This document shows positions 1 through 5,842 of a DNA stretch of 5,842 nt, piece by piece. The translations under genes were made by a program, and so were the position numbers. Positions within the stretch are counted from its first letter, which is position 1. Each line of letters starts with the position of its first letter. The notes beneath the pieces are model-generated. The model was not told the origin of the DNA and did no database searches. It saw nothing but the letters and a program-made list of their open reading frames with translations. The stretch is from Thermoplasmata archaeon (lineage in GTDB: Archaea > Thermoplasmatota > Thermoplasmata > RBG-16-68-12 > JAGMCJ01). Location of the stretch: the NCBI GenBank assembly GCA_023129265.1, contig JAGMCJ010000024.1:1-5842 (forward strand), in the 5' to 3' direction.

Positions 1-501
1 GAGTACCCACTCACTTCTCGCAATGAACAATGCACCGAACGCGACTATCCACAGGAGCCAAACCACATTTAGGAGTCCGTCGACTATCACGTGCACATAC
101 CAGTTCTGCCAAGCCCAGAATGGATCGACGCTGTCGCGTATGTAGAAGCCAGCGAACAGGCACGCAAATCCCGCAAGGATGAGTATGACCCACAGCTTTG
201 CGCCGAGGTCAAAGGCTTTCCGTCTGTCCAGCGTTCGACGCCGCTTTCCTGTCGATGAGATGTACACAAGTCCGCTTCCTGCCACAACGAGCCCGAGCGC
301 TGTCGTGTACCCCCTCCAGGTCCACTTCTCCTCCTCGTTGTATTCGTCGATATCAAAGCAATCAACCGACCCCGCGTAGTGGCAGTACTGCATGTAGCGC
401 CAGTGCAGGTTGACGCCCAGCAGTATCGCGGCCCCAATCGTGCCCAGCACAAACATGGCTGTCCCTACGAGAAGTCCGATCTCCATCCACCTTCTAGCCA
501 T
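1..501 (-). CDS. Partial multi-spanning membrane protein of unknown function (3' end outside window)
   Basis: I do not recognise this protein. From the ATG at 501 the minus-strand frame stays open for 167 codons to base 1 with no stop, so the C-terminus is missing. Hydrophobic segments lie at about residues 8-30, 64-82, 101-121 and 135-160. The first is preceded by a basic start (MARRW). The loop at 31-62 is acidic, carries Cys40 and Cys48, and probably faces outward. The loop at 86-95 is strongly basic (KRRRTLDRRK) and probably cytoplasmic. The positive-inside rule therefore gives an N-in, four-helix arrangement up to the edge. The two outer cysteines could form a disulfide, which is inference. 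The start is well bounded: an in-frame TGA lies at 511-513 and GAGGG sits six bases before the ATG. A 233-bp gap separates it from the carboxykinase gene, so it may have its own promoter. Confidence 0.75.
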   Translation of the reverse strand, partial: MARRWMEIGLLVGTAMFVLGTIGAAILLGVNLHWRYMQYCHYAGSVDCFDIDEYNEEEKWTWRGYTTALGLVVAGSGLVYISSTGKRRRTLDRRKAFDLGAKLWVILILAGFACLFAGFYIRDSVDPFWAWQNWYVHVIVDGLLNVVWLLWIVAFGALFIARSEWVL

Positions 502-507
502 CTCAGA

Positions 508-520
508 CCCTCATCACCTT
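508..520 (-). promoter_or_regulatory. Shine-Dalgarno region of the left-edge membrane protein
   Basis: On the minus strand the sequence AAGGTGATGAGGG precedes the ATG at 501. GAGGG (512-508) is six bases from the start and is the better-placed match. GGTGAT (518-513) also matches the archaeal anti-Shine-Dalgarno complement but is 11 bases away. The motif supports the 501 start. Confidence 0.5.
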
Positions 521-633
521 GGCGGGCAGGAAGCAGCTTCTCTTCCTGTTCTCCTCCGCAACGTCACACTCGAATCCACACTCATTCTAATATCCTTTGT
601 GGAGACTCTGCGAAGACTTTCACATGTCGCACT

Positions 634-643
634 CACTTAAGTG
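634..643. repeat. 10-bp perfect palindrome CACTTAAGTG
   Basis: CACTTAAGTG equals its own reverse complement; the flanking bases (T on both sides) do not extend it. It lies about 130 bp before the membrane-protein ATG and about 90 bp after the carboxykinase stop. It could be a regulator-binding site, or its TTAA core could act as a weak TATA element. A 10-bp palindrome can also arise by chance. Confidence 0.4.
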
Positions 644-734
644 TTTCAGCATGAACGACGACTACTGCGTGTCCAGGTTCCGTGACGCGATGTTCCGCTT
701 TGATGCGGGAGAGCATGATCGTCGAGTGGACGGA

Positions 735-2678
735 CTACGGAACCCCGTAGTGGCGCTCGTAGAACTCCTTCAACTCGTCCTCCGAGGGGATCTCGACCTT
801 CTCCCAGACGCGCATGACATCGCGGAGCTCGTCCTCCCCTTTCTGTCCTTTGAAGAGGTTCTCGAGGAACTCCGTCCTCTCCTTGATGTCCCTCTCGACG
901 AATCGCAGTATGTCCGCCGGGGCGTAGAACCTGAGCGGGTTGAACCGCTTCCCGAAGTCCTTCATCCCATGCCTCTCCTCCAGCTCCTTGGGTTCCGGCA
1001 GAAGGTATCCGTATATCGGGTTCTCTATCCAGCTCTCGATCTTCCTGTGCTCCACGAGGTCCACGAGCGTCTTCGAGTCCTGCACCGTTATCTTCTCCCC
1101 CTGACCGACGTACTTCACTTCTCCAGCCATATCCCGCTCGACCTCGCCTCTGTCATCCCTCTTCGGCACGGGCTCGCCGTTCTCGTCCAGCTTTCGTATC
1201 TGATTTCCGTGCAGGTCGTACTCCCCGACGAAGCCGACGTTGTTGATGAAGAAGACGAGCTTGCCCTCCGGATCCAGACCGAGGTCCTGGTACATCTTCA
1301 ACTTGACCAGCGCCTGCCTGGACTGCTCCCCGACCATGAAGTCTGTGGCCGCGTAGGACCTGACCCTGGTCCCGACCTTCTGGGCGGCGATTGCCGAGGT
1401 GATTATGCTCTCGCACGCGCTGTCCAGCGCGGTCGCCATGGCCGGGTCCGTCACCCGGAACATCGGCTCCAGGACGTCGAACCTCTTGTAGCTGAGCGAC
1501 TCCGATCGTAGCCACTTCTTCCCGCCAGAGCCCCAGTCCGGGTTCAGCTCGCTGAAGAGGAATATGAACCTCCCGTTCGTGGTCCCGCTCTTCTCGTACC
1601 TCGTGCACTGCAGGGACCCCGCCTGCTTTCCCTCCTCGACCTCGGGGATCAACACTTCGCAATCTGCGATTTTCTTGCGGACGAAATTCACGCCCTCGCA
1701 GTCGATGTTCATGGCCAGGACGATTGGTCTCTTCCCGCTCTCGTCGATTTCAGCGGATCTCATCAGGCCGGGCCATTCGGGACTTCCAGGAACGAGACCC
1801 TCCGATTTGGCGAAGCTCGCCGCCTCCAGTCCAACGAGCTCGACGGAGTCCGTCTTCCCGCTAGAATCCCGGACGGGGCGTCCGAAGCAGGCATCGTCCT
1901 GCTCCAGCTCGGGCCCGACGGTGAGCGTGGTCTTCCCCGTCCCGCTAAGGCCCTTGAGGATCCTGTCCTCCGTGCACCCAGCGTGGTACGATATCAGGCC
2001 GTCCAGCTCTCCCTTGTTCCACACCATCGTGAGGTTGGGCTTCTTGTAGGCCCCGCCGAAATAGTCGATTCCGAGGCTGAGGACCCGCCTGACGTCGTTC
2101 TTCATGTTAGTGAAGTCGTAAAGCGTGATTGGCTCCTTCGGGTCGTACTCGGGCCAGAACTCCTTGATCTCCCTCACGGACTCGGCGGGAAGGGGCTCCG
2201 GTATGATGTAGTTGAAGCAGTGGACGTGCATGTTCTCCTTTGGCGGGAAGATCATCATCCTCCCCATCCAGGCGATGTACGCGCTGTGCGGGTTCTCCAC
2301 GGTCGTCGTTACCCTCAGCCCGACCTCGTAGCCAGACTCCCCTTGTATGCCCTCCTGGACAATCACTCTTGCTGTCTTCAGATATCGGAGAGCGACATCG
2401 TACAGTCCCTTGCCTATTTTCTCGTCAAAGGACCTCTGGCGAGTTCCGAGCGGGTAGTCCTCCGGCACCATGTAGAACGCCCTATCCGGCCTACGACCCG
2501 GTTGCGTGGAGGCGAAAAGGAATTGCCCGTCCTTCGTGAGCACGTAGTAGGGCTTAAGGAACCCCGCGTAGAAATCATCATCCGGGTTGTGCGTCACTTT
2601 CGAAGCATCAAGTCGAATATCGTTTTCGACCTGGAATGTACCGTCATTCATCGAGGCCATCAACGCGGATTCCCGCAT
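735..2678 (-). CDS. pckA: Divergent ATP-type phosphoenolpyruvate carboxykinase
   Basis: ATP-type PEP carboxykinases convert oxaloacetate and ATP to PEP, CO2 and ADP in the cytoplasm, for gluconeogenesis or, in reverse, carbon fixation. The 647-aa product has the family P-loop GLSGTGKTTL (243-252). Compared from memory with E. coli PckA, it keeps the substrate arginine in GRRP (Arg62), the metal ligands Lys213 in YFGGAYKK and His232 in YHAGC, and the metal-side DD at 261-262. Arg360 is a plausible match to the phosphate-contacting arginine. The GTP-type P-loop (PSACGKTN) is absent. It is about 100 residues longer than usual (~530-540), partly from a charged insert at about 486-524. Tyr207 is replaced by Phe, and the adenine-side Arg449 and Thr455 by Lys529 and Ser535. 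The start is uncertain: Met1, Met7 and Met10 are possible; GGAAG lies four bases before Met1. The gene begins 18 bp after the MscS stop, suggesting cotranscription. The family is secure; activity is inferred. Confidence 0.87.
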   Translation of the reverse strand: MRESALMASMNDGTFQVENDIRLDASKVTHNPDDDFYAGFLKPYYVLTKDGQFLFASTQPGRRPDRAFYMVPEDYPLGTRQRSFDEKIGKGLYDVALRYLKTARVIVQEGIQGESGYEVGLRVTTTVENPHSAYIAWMGRMMIFPPKENMHVHCFNYIIPEPLPAESVREIKEFWPEYDPKEPITLYDFTNMKNDVRRVLSLGIDYFGGAYKKPNLTMVWNKGELDGLISYHAGCTEDRILKGLSGTGKTTLTVGPELEQDDACFGRPVRDSSGKTDSVELVGLEAASFAKSEGLVPGSPEWPGLMRSAEIDESGKRPIVLAMNIDCEGVNFVRKKIADCEVLIPEVEEGKQAGSLQCTRYEKSGTTNGRFIFLFSELNPDWGSGGKKWLRSESLSYKRFDVLEPMFRVTDPAMATALDSACESIITSAIAAQKVGTRVRSYAATDFMVGEQSRQALVKLKMYQDLGLDPEGKLVFFINNVGFVGEYDLHGNQIRKLDENGEPVPKRDDRGEVERDMAGEVKYVGQGEKITVQDSKTLVDLVEHRKIESWIENPIYGYLLPEPKELEERHGMKDFGKRFNPLRFYAPADILRFVERDIKERTEFLENLFKGQKGEDELRDVMRVWEKVEIPSEDELKEFYERHYGVP

Positions 2679-2696
2679 AAAGCTTCCGCTTTCGAC

Positions 2697-3773
2697 CTAG
2701 CCCTTCCCCCTCGCTTTCCCCTTGCTTTTCGAGGGAATGGCCGAAAAATCATCGATGGGCAGATCGACGGTCCGGCTCTCGAAGGGCCTGTGTTGGTAGG
2801 GAACGATCTCGACGTGCGGATAGGCTATCTGCACCCTGTCGTCCTCGAAGATCCTCTCCAGTATGGTGGATGTGATCCTGGACCTGACCTCCCTTCTCCT
2901 GTGGGCGGGGCAGAAGTAGACCGCGTACAGCCGAACGGAGAAGTCACCTAGCGTAAGAAGCACCCTGGGCTCCTCGGTCATCATCTCCTTCATGTCGCTG
3001 AACTCGTACTTGTCCCTGACGTATGTGGAGTACTTCCGCATGAAGTTCCCCGCCACTTCCTCCGTCGCGCCCAAGACATGCTGCTGAGCGGCGGCGATAT
3101 CGCTCTCGTACGTGACCTTCACCTCCACCTCGTCCCAGATGAGCTTCGTGTGCTTGGTGTAGTTGAAGACGTTCTCTTCGAGAATGAGGCTGTTCGGAAT
3201 GGAGACGTGCCGCCCGGTGAACGTGTCCCCGCTCATCCACCCGCGGAACTCTCGGACGGTGGTGTTCATTATCGATATGTTCGTAACGTATCCCCTGACG
3301 TCGTTCATCTTGATCCTGTCGCCCAGCTTGTATATCCCCCTGTACACGAGGACGGCCCAGCCGACGATGTTCAGCAGGGGCTTCTGAAGGACGTATATCG
3401 CCGCCGCACTGATCAGACCGAGGCTCAGGAGACCGGTTCCCTGCGGGCCGCCGGCGACGACCCACACAATCGCCCCGAGCGCGACGAACCAGGCGATGTA
3501 GCTGAGGATCTGGAAGATCGCGGCCGCATCAGCTTCCGATTTCGTTTTGTGGGAAAACGCCCTGACAAAGAGGGGCTCGACGAGGTCAAGCCAGACCTTC
3601 GTGACGATGATTATCAGGATGGCGATGAAGAGCGGTGCGTACTCTCCGAGGGCCAGGTCGAACGGAAGATAACTCGGCACTATGGAGTAGCTCATCAGGA
3701 GAAGGTACAACGTGGCTGCCATGGTGAAAATGAGAACCACGGTTAGCCATCTTTTCTTCTTTCGAGCTGGCAT
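2697..3773 (-). CDS. MscS-family mechanosensitive ion channel
   Basis: MscS channels sit in the cytoplasmic membrane and open under membrane tension to release ions and small osmolytes during hypo-osmotic shock. The 358-aa product has a basic N-terminus (RKKKRW), then hydrophobic segments at about 9-29, 46-70, 87-107 and 113-143. The last is the Gly/Ala-rich pore helix followed by a kinked amphipathic part (YVLQKPLLNIVGW). The beta domain follows with the family pattern YKLGDRIKMNDVRGYV (148-163) and SIPNSLILEENVFNYT (191-206). An alpha/beta cytoplasmic domain spans about 210-325, and a Lys-rich tail (KSKGKARGKG) ends the protein. E. coli MscS is 286 aa with three helices, so this is a slightly larger variant with one extra helix. 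An in-frame TAA at 3801-3803 with no other ATG or GTG between fixes the start at 3773. The gene probably has its own promoter and is followed closely by the carboxykinase gene. Ion selectivity cannot be read from the sequence. Confidence 0.92.
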   Translation of the reverse strand: MPARKKKRWLTVVLIFTMAATLYLLLMSYSIVPSYLPFDLALGEYAPLFIAILIIIVTKVWLDLVEPLFVRAFSHKTKSEADAAAIFQILSYIAWFVALGAIVWVVAGGPQGTGLLSLGLISAAAIYVLQKPLLNIVGWAVLVYRGIYKLGDRIKMNDVRGYVTNISIMNTTVREFRGWMSGDTFTGRHVSIPNSLILEENVFNYTKHTKLIWDEVEVKVTYESDIAAAQQHVLGATEEVAGNFMRKYSTYVRDKYEFSDMKEMMTEEPRVLLTLGDFSVRLYAVYFCPAHRRREVRSRITSTILERIFEDDRVQIAYPHVEIVPYQHRPFESRTVDLPIDDFSAIPSKSKGKARGKG

Positions 3774-3780
3774 CCTACGG

Positions 3781-3843
3781 AAAAAGCCCCAGGAAACTAT
3801 TTAGACGTTGGTTCACGGTTATCAATGAAGAGAACAGGGGGCT
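3781..3843 (-). terminator. Possible terminator of the metal ATPase gene (stem plus T5 tract)
   Basis: On the minus strand AGCCCC (3843-3838, starting inside the TAG stop) can pair with GGGGCT (3790-3785), followed directly by a run of T (3785-3781). The six-base stem has a long loop of 47 bases, which makes it weak as a bacterial-type hairpin. Archaeal RNA polymerase can terminate on T-tracts alone, so the T5 run is the stronger argument. The loop contains the TATA-like element of the next gene. Confidence 0.3.
3797..3805 (-). promoter_or_regulatory. TATA-like promoter element for the mscS gene
   Basis: The minus strand reads TCTAAATAG at 3805-3797, the most A/T-rich stretch in an otherwise G/C-rich spacer. 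Its centre is about 28 bp before the mscS ATG at 3773. Archaeal transcription normally starts about 22-27 bp after the TATA centre, which would place the start a few bases before the ATG and make the mRNA leaderless or nearly so. The absence of a properly spaced Shine-Dalgarno motif (only GTAGG touching the ATG) agrees with this. The promoter would drive mscS and probably the carboxykinase gene. Confidence 0.5.
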
Positions 3844-5842
3844 ACTTCACCCTCGCCAGTCTCAGCGCGTTGAGAATGACGCCGAGAGATACGCCCATGT
3901 CTCCTATCGCGACCGCCATCCAGAGGGTCACGAGGCCGGGGAAGACGAGCACCGCGAACATCAGCTTGACTCCAATGGCCGCTACGATGTTGCTCCTGAC
4001 CACCCGCATGGTCCTCCTTCCGAGATTCAGCAGATAGGGCACCTTGGAGAGATCGTCTCCAAGCAGAGCGACGTCCGCGACCTCCAGCGCCGAATCGGAG
4101 CCCGCCGCTCCCATGGCTATTCCAAGGTCCGCTGCCGCCAGTGCGGGGGCATCGTTGACAGCATCGCCCACCATGGCGACCTTCCTTCCGCCTCTCGACA
4201 TGGCTTCAATGGCGCTGACCTTCTCTTCGGGCATAAGATTCGCACGGAAGTCATCGATTCCCAACTGCCCAGCGATCCTTCTGGCCACGGTCTCGTTGTC
4301 CCCCGTGAGCATCACCAGGTCATGCTTCCCGCTCGATTGGAGCCTGAACATCGCGTCTCTCGCCGAAGGCCTGACACGGTCAGCCAACGCAAGCACGCCG
4401 AGCGGCTTGTCCTCCTTGCCCACGAACACGGTTGTCTTTCCCTGCCTCTCTAAGGAGCGTCTCTCCTCCGCGAGCGGGTTCGAAGCGGTCCTGAACAGCC
4501 TGTCCGATCCGATCAGGTACGGTTCCCCGCCGATCTTCCCCTTAAGCCCCTTTCCTGGAATCGACTGGAAGCTCTCAACGCATTCCAAGGGAACGCCCTC
4601 CTTCCCCGCCAACTCCGCGATTGCCAGCCCGAGCGGGTGCTCAGAGAGACATTCCAGTGAAGCAGCCACGCGAAGGACATCTGCGCGTGAGTGACCGCCG
4701 AGCGGGATCACATCGGTGACCTCCATTTTGCCCTCGGTCAGCGTTCCCGTCTTGTCGAATGCTATCGTGTCGATCTCCTCGAGCCTCTCCACGTATGCCC
4801 CTCCCTTGATGAGCACACCATTCCTCGCCGCACTGGTGATGCTCGACGCCATTGATACGGGAGTGGATATCGCCAACGCGCAAGGGCACGAGATCAGCAG
4901 CAGGAGCAGGGCCTTGTAGAACCACACGTCGAACGGTTGGCCCAGGAGGGTTGGTATCGCGGCTACCGCCACAGCCATGAGGAGGACGGCGGGCGTGTAG
5001 TACTTCGCGAATCTGTCGATGAATCGGGCGGTCTGTGATTTCTTGTCCGCTGCCGATTCCACGAGCTGGATTATCCTCGATAGCGCCGTGTCGGAGGACT
5101 CCTTCGCGACGGTGATCTCGATCCTTCCTTCTCGGTTCACGGTTCCCGCGAAGACCTCATCGCCGACTCCCTTCTGTACTGGAACCGATTCCCCGGTAAC
5201 GGGCGACTGGTCTATGGTCGAGTCCCCCGCCTGTATGATGCCGTCAACGCTGACCTGTTCGCCTGGCTTGACGAGGACGATTTCTCCCACTGTGATGTTG
5301 CCGACTCTTGCGCGAACGAAGGCCCCGCCCCGCTTGACGTTCGCCATCCTAGGCTTCAGGTCCACGAGCGATCTGAGCGAGTCCCTGGTCCTTTCCACCG
5401 AGTAGTCCTCCAGAAGCTCGGCGAGCGAGAAGAGGAAGAGGATTGCGGCTCCCTCGGCGAAGGCATCTATCAGCACAGCGCCCAGAGCTCCAACGACCAT
5501 GAGGCCGTCCATCACGAAGCTCTTGTTCGCGATTGCCGTCACCATTCGTCTTGCCGGGAAGTACCCGCCGAGGATTATCGCAGTGACGAACAGGGACTCC
5601 GAGAGCGTCACTCGCTGGAAGCCCAGATTCAAGACCCCGGGATCCTGACTAGTGATGGCAAGGAGCAGTCCGACCGCCAGGAACGACCCGGAGAGCAGAG
5701 CGAGGACGAACTCCCTGTTGGACAGGGAGAAGACCCTCTCGCCTTCCACCTCCTCCTTGAGAAACCCGTAACCGAGTCGTCTGATTGTTCGCTGGATCTC
5801 CTCCAGCGACACCTTGTCCGTGTCATACTCGATCTCCATGCT
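3842..5842 (-). CDS. P1B-type heavy-metal-exporting ATPase, Zn/Cd/Pb type, 5'-truncated
   Basis: P1B-2 ATPases use ATP to pump Zn2+, Cd2+ or Pb2+ out across the cytoplasmic membrane. Residues here count from the first in-window Met (5839). Residues 1-26 match the second half of an HMA domain (IEYDTDKVSLEEI...LGYGF), so the first half, usually with a CxxC metal site, lies beyond the right edge, and codon 5842-5840 (Ser) continues the frame. Then come helices at about 43-63, 79-95, 106-125 and 128-144, the actuator motif TGES (215-218), helices at about 283-300 and 305-330 with the CPC metal motif (318-320), the phosphorylation site DKTGT (Asp362), SEHP (399-402), TGDN (512-515) and GDAVNDAP (558-565). 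The last helices carry N617-x7-K625 and D647-M-G, the P1B-2 signature, which argues against a copper pump. GDAVND has Ala where Gly is usual. The TAG stop is at 3844-3842. Regulation is not visible in the window. Confidence 0.93.
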   Translation of the reverse strand, partial: SMEIEYDTDKVSLEEIQRTIRRLGYGFLKEEVEGERVFSLSNREFVLALLSGSFLAVGLLLAITSQDPGVLNLGFQRVTLSESLFVTAIILGGYFPARRMVTAIANKSFVMDGLMVVGALGAVLIDAFAEGAAILFLFSLAELLEDYSVERTRDSLRSLVDLKPRMANVKRGGAFVRARVGNITVGEIVLVKPGEQVSVDGIIQAGDSTIDQSPVTGESVPVQKGVGDEVFAGTVNREGRIEITVAKESSDTALSRIIQLVESAADKKSQTARFIDRFAKYYTPAVLLMAVAVAAIPTLLGQPFDVWFYKALLLLLISCPCALAISTPVSMASSITSAARNGVLIKGGAYVERLEEIDTIAFDKTGTLTEGKMEVTDVIPLGGHSRADVLRVAASLECLSEHPLGLAIAELAGKEGVPLECVESFQSIPGKGLKGKIGGEPYLIGSDRLFRTASNPLAEERRSLERQGKTTVFVGKEDKPLGVLALADRVRPSARDAMFRLQSSGKHDLVMLTGDNETVARRIAGQLGIDDFRANLMPEEKVSAIEAMSRGGRKVAMVGDAVNDAPALAAADLGIAMGAAGSDSALEVADVALLGDDLSKVPYLLNLGRRTMRVVRSNIVAAIGVKLMFAVLVFPGLVTLWMAVAIGDMGVSLGVILNALRLARVK

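Larger units (their letters stand above)
502..734. other. Intergenic region between carboxykinase and membrane protein genes
   Basis: This 233-bp gap holds no convincing gene. On the minus strand just after the carboxykinase stop there is no T-tract or strong hairpin; only a weak 4-bp stem (ATGC/GCAT) near 703-715 is visible. Further on are a 10-bp palindrome (634-643), an A/T-rich stretch (586-596) that could be a TATA element, and a possible 23-codon ORF (585-514) ending at the downstream ribosome-binding site. Another open stretch (716-633, 27 codons) has no supporting signal. The gap probably contains the promoter of the downstream membrane protein, but I cannot place it with confidence. 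Confidence 0.5.

Noticed and set aside
87..452. A 121-codon minus-strand frame within the left-edge gene
   Set aside because: It is out of frame with the 501-1 reading frame, which has coherent membrane helices and a ribosome-binding site. This frame is Cys/Thr/Ser/Arg-rich with no helix pattern.
597..1511. A 304-codon plus-strand open frame
   Set aside because: It lies almost wholly antisense to the carboxykinase gene, whose product has clear family motifs. The frame is a shadow of G/C-biased codons, and its translation (Leu/Val/Asp/Arg-rich) resembles no protein family.
735..2678. Assignment as a GTP-dependent PEP carboxykinase because of the length (647 aa)
   Set aside because: The P-loop is GLSGTGKTTL, the ATP-type form. 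The GTP-type PSACGKTN signature is missing.
1983..2951. A 322-codon plus-strand open frame crossing the mscS/carboxykinase junction
   Set aside because: It is antisense to two well-supported genes, has no recognisable domain, and shows the low-complexity composition typical of shadow frames.
3078..3746. A 222-codon plus-strand open frame
   Set aside because: It is antisense to mscS, rich in charged residues and Val/Asp, and has no motif.
4044..4694. A 216-codon plus-strand Ser/Ala-rich open frame
   Set aside because: It is antisense to the phosphorylation and nucleotide-binding domains of the metal ATPase, whose motifs fix the coding strand.
3842..5842. Assignment as a copper-exporting ATPase (CopA type) on the basis of the CPC motif
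   Set aside because: CPC is shared by Cu and Zn/Cd/Pb pumps. The last two helices carry N-x7-K and DxG, the Zn/Cd/Pb-type signature, not the Cu-type Asn/Tyr/Met/Ser pattern.
1..5842. CRISPR arrays, tRNA or rRNA genes, insertion sequences
   Set aside because: I saw no regularly spaced repeats, cloverleaf-like segments, conserved rRNA stretches, transposase motifs or terminal inverted repeats on either strand.

Overview
The window looks like a piece of an archaeal chromosome. All recognisable genes lie on the minus strand, so transcription runs from high to low coordinates. The archaeal assignment is an inference. It rests on frequent AGG/AGA arginine codons, Shine-Dalgarno-like motifs of the GGTGAT/GAGGG type, and a TATA-like element about 28 bp before the MscS start codon, which would suit a leaderless transcript. 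Placement near Thermoplasmatota or other Euryarchaeota is possible but not shown.

Layout in transcription order: (1) 5842-3842, a P1B-type heavy-metal ATPase with Zn/Cd/Pb-type signatures, cut at its 5' end by the window edge. The visible protein starts inside an HMA metal-binding domain. (2) 3841-3774, a 68-bp spacer holding a T-tract with a possible terminator stem and a TATA-like promoter element. (3) 3773-2697, an MscS-family mechanosensitive channel. (4) 2678-735, a divergent, long ATP-type phosphoenolpyruvate carboxykinase. It starts 18 bp after the MscS stop and in the same frame, so the two are probably cotranscribed. (5) 734-502, a 233-bp gap with a 10-bp palindrome and a possible short leader ORF. 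(6) 501-1, the first 167 codons of an unrecognised four-helix membrane protein that runs off the left edge. It is easy to miss because no stop codon is present.

No shared pathway is evident. The ATPase would export divalent metal, the channel would release osmolytes on hypo-osmotic shock, and the carboxykinase would interconvert oxaloacetate and PEP at the gluconeogenesis/anaplerosis junction. The window holds no RNA genes, mobile elements or CRISPR array that I can see. I see no clear novel multi-gene system. The points most worth checking are the divergent carboxykinase with its charged insert, the in-frame MscS/carboxykinase junction, and the unannotated membrane protein at the left edge.
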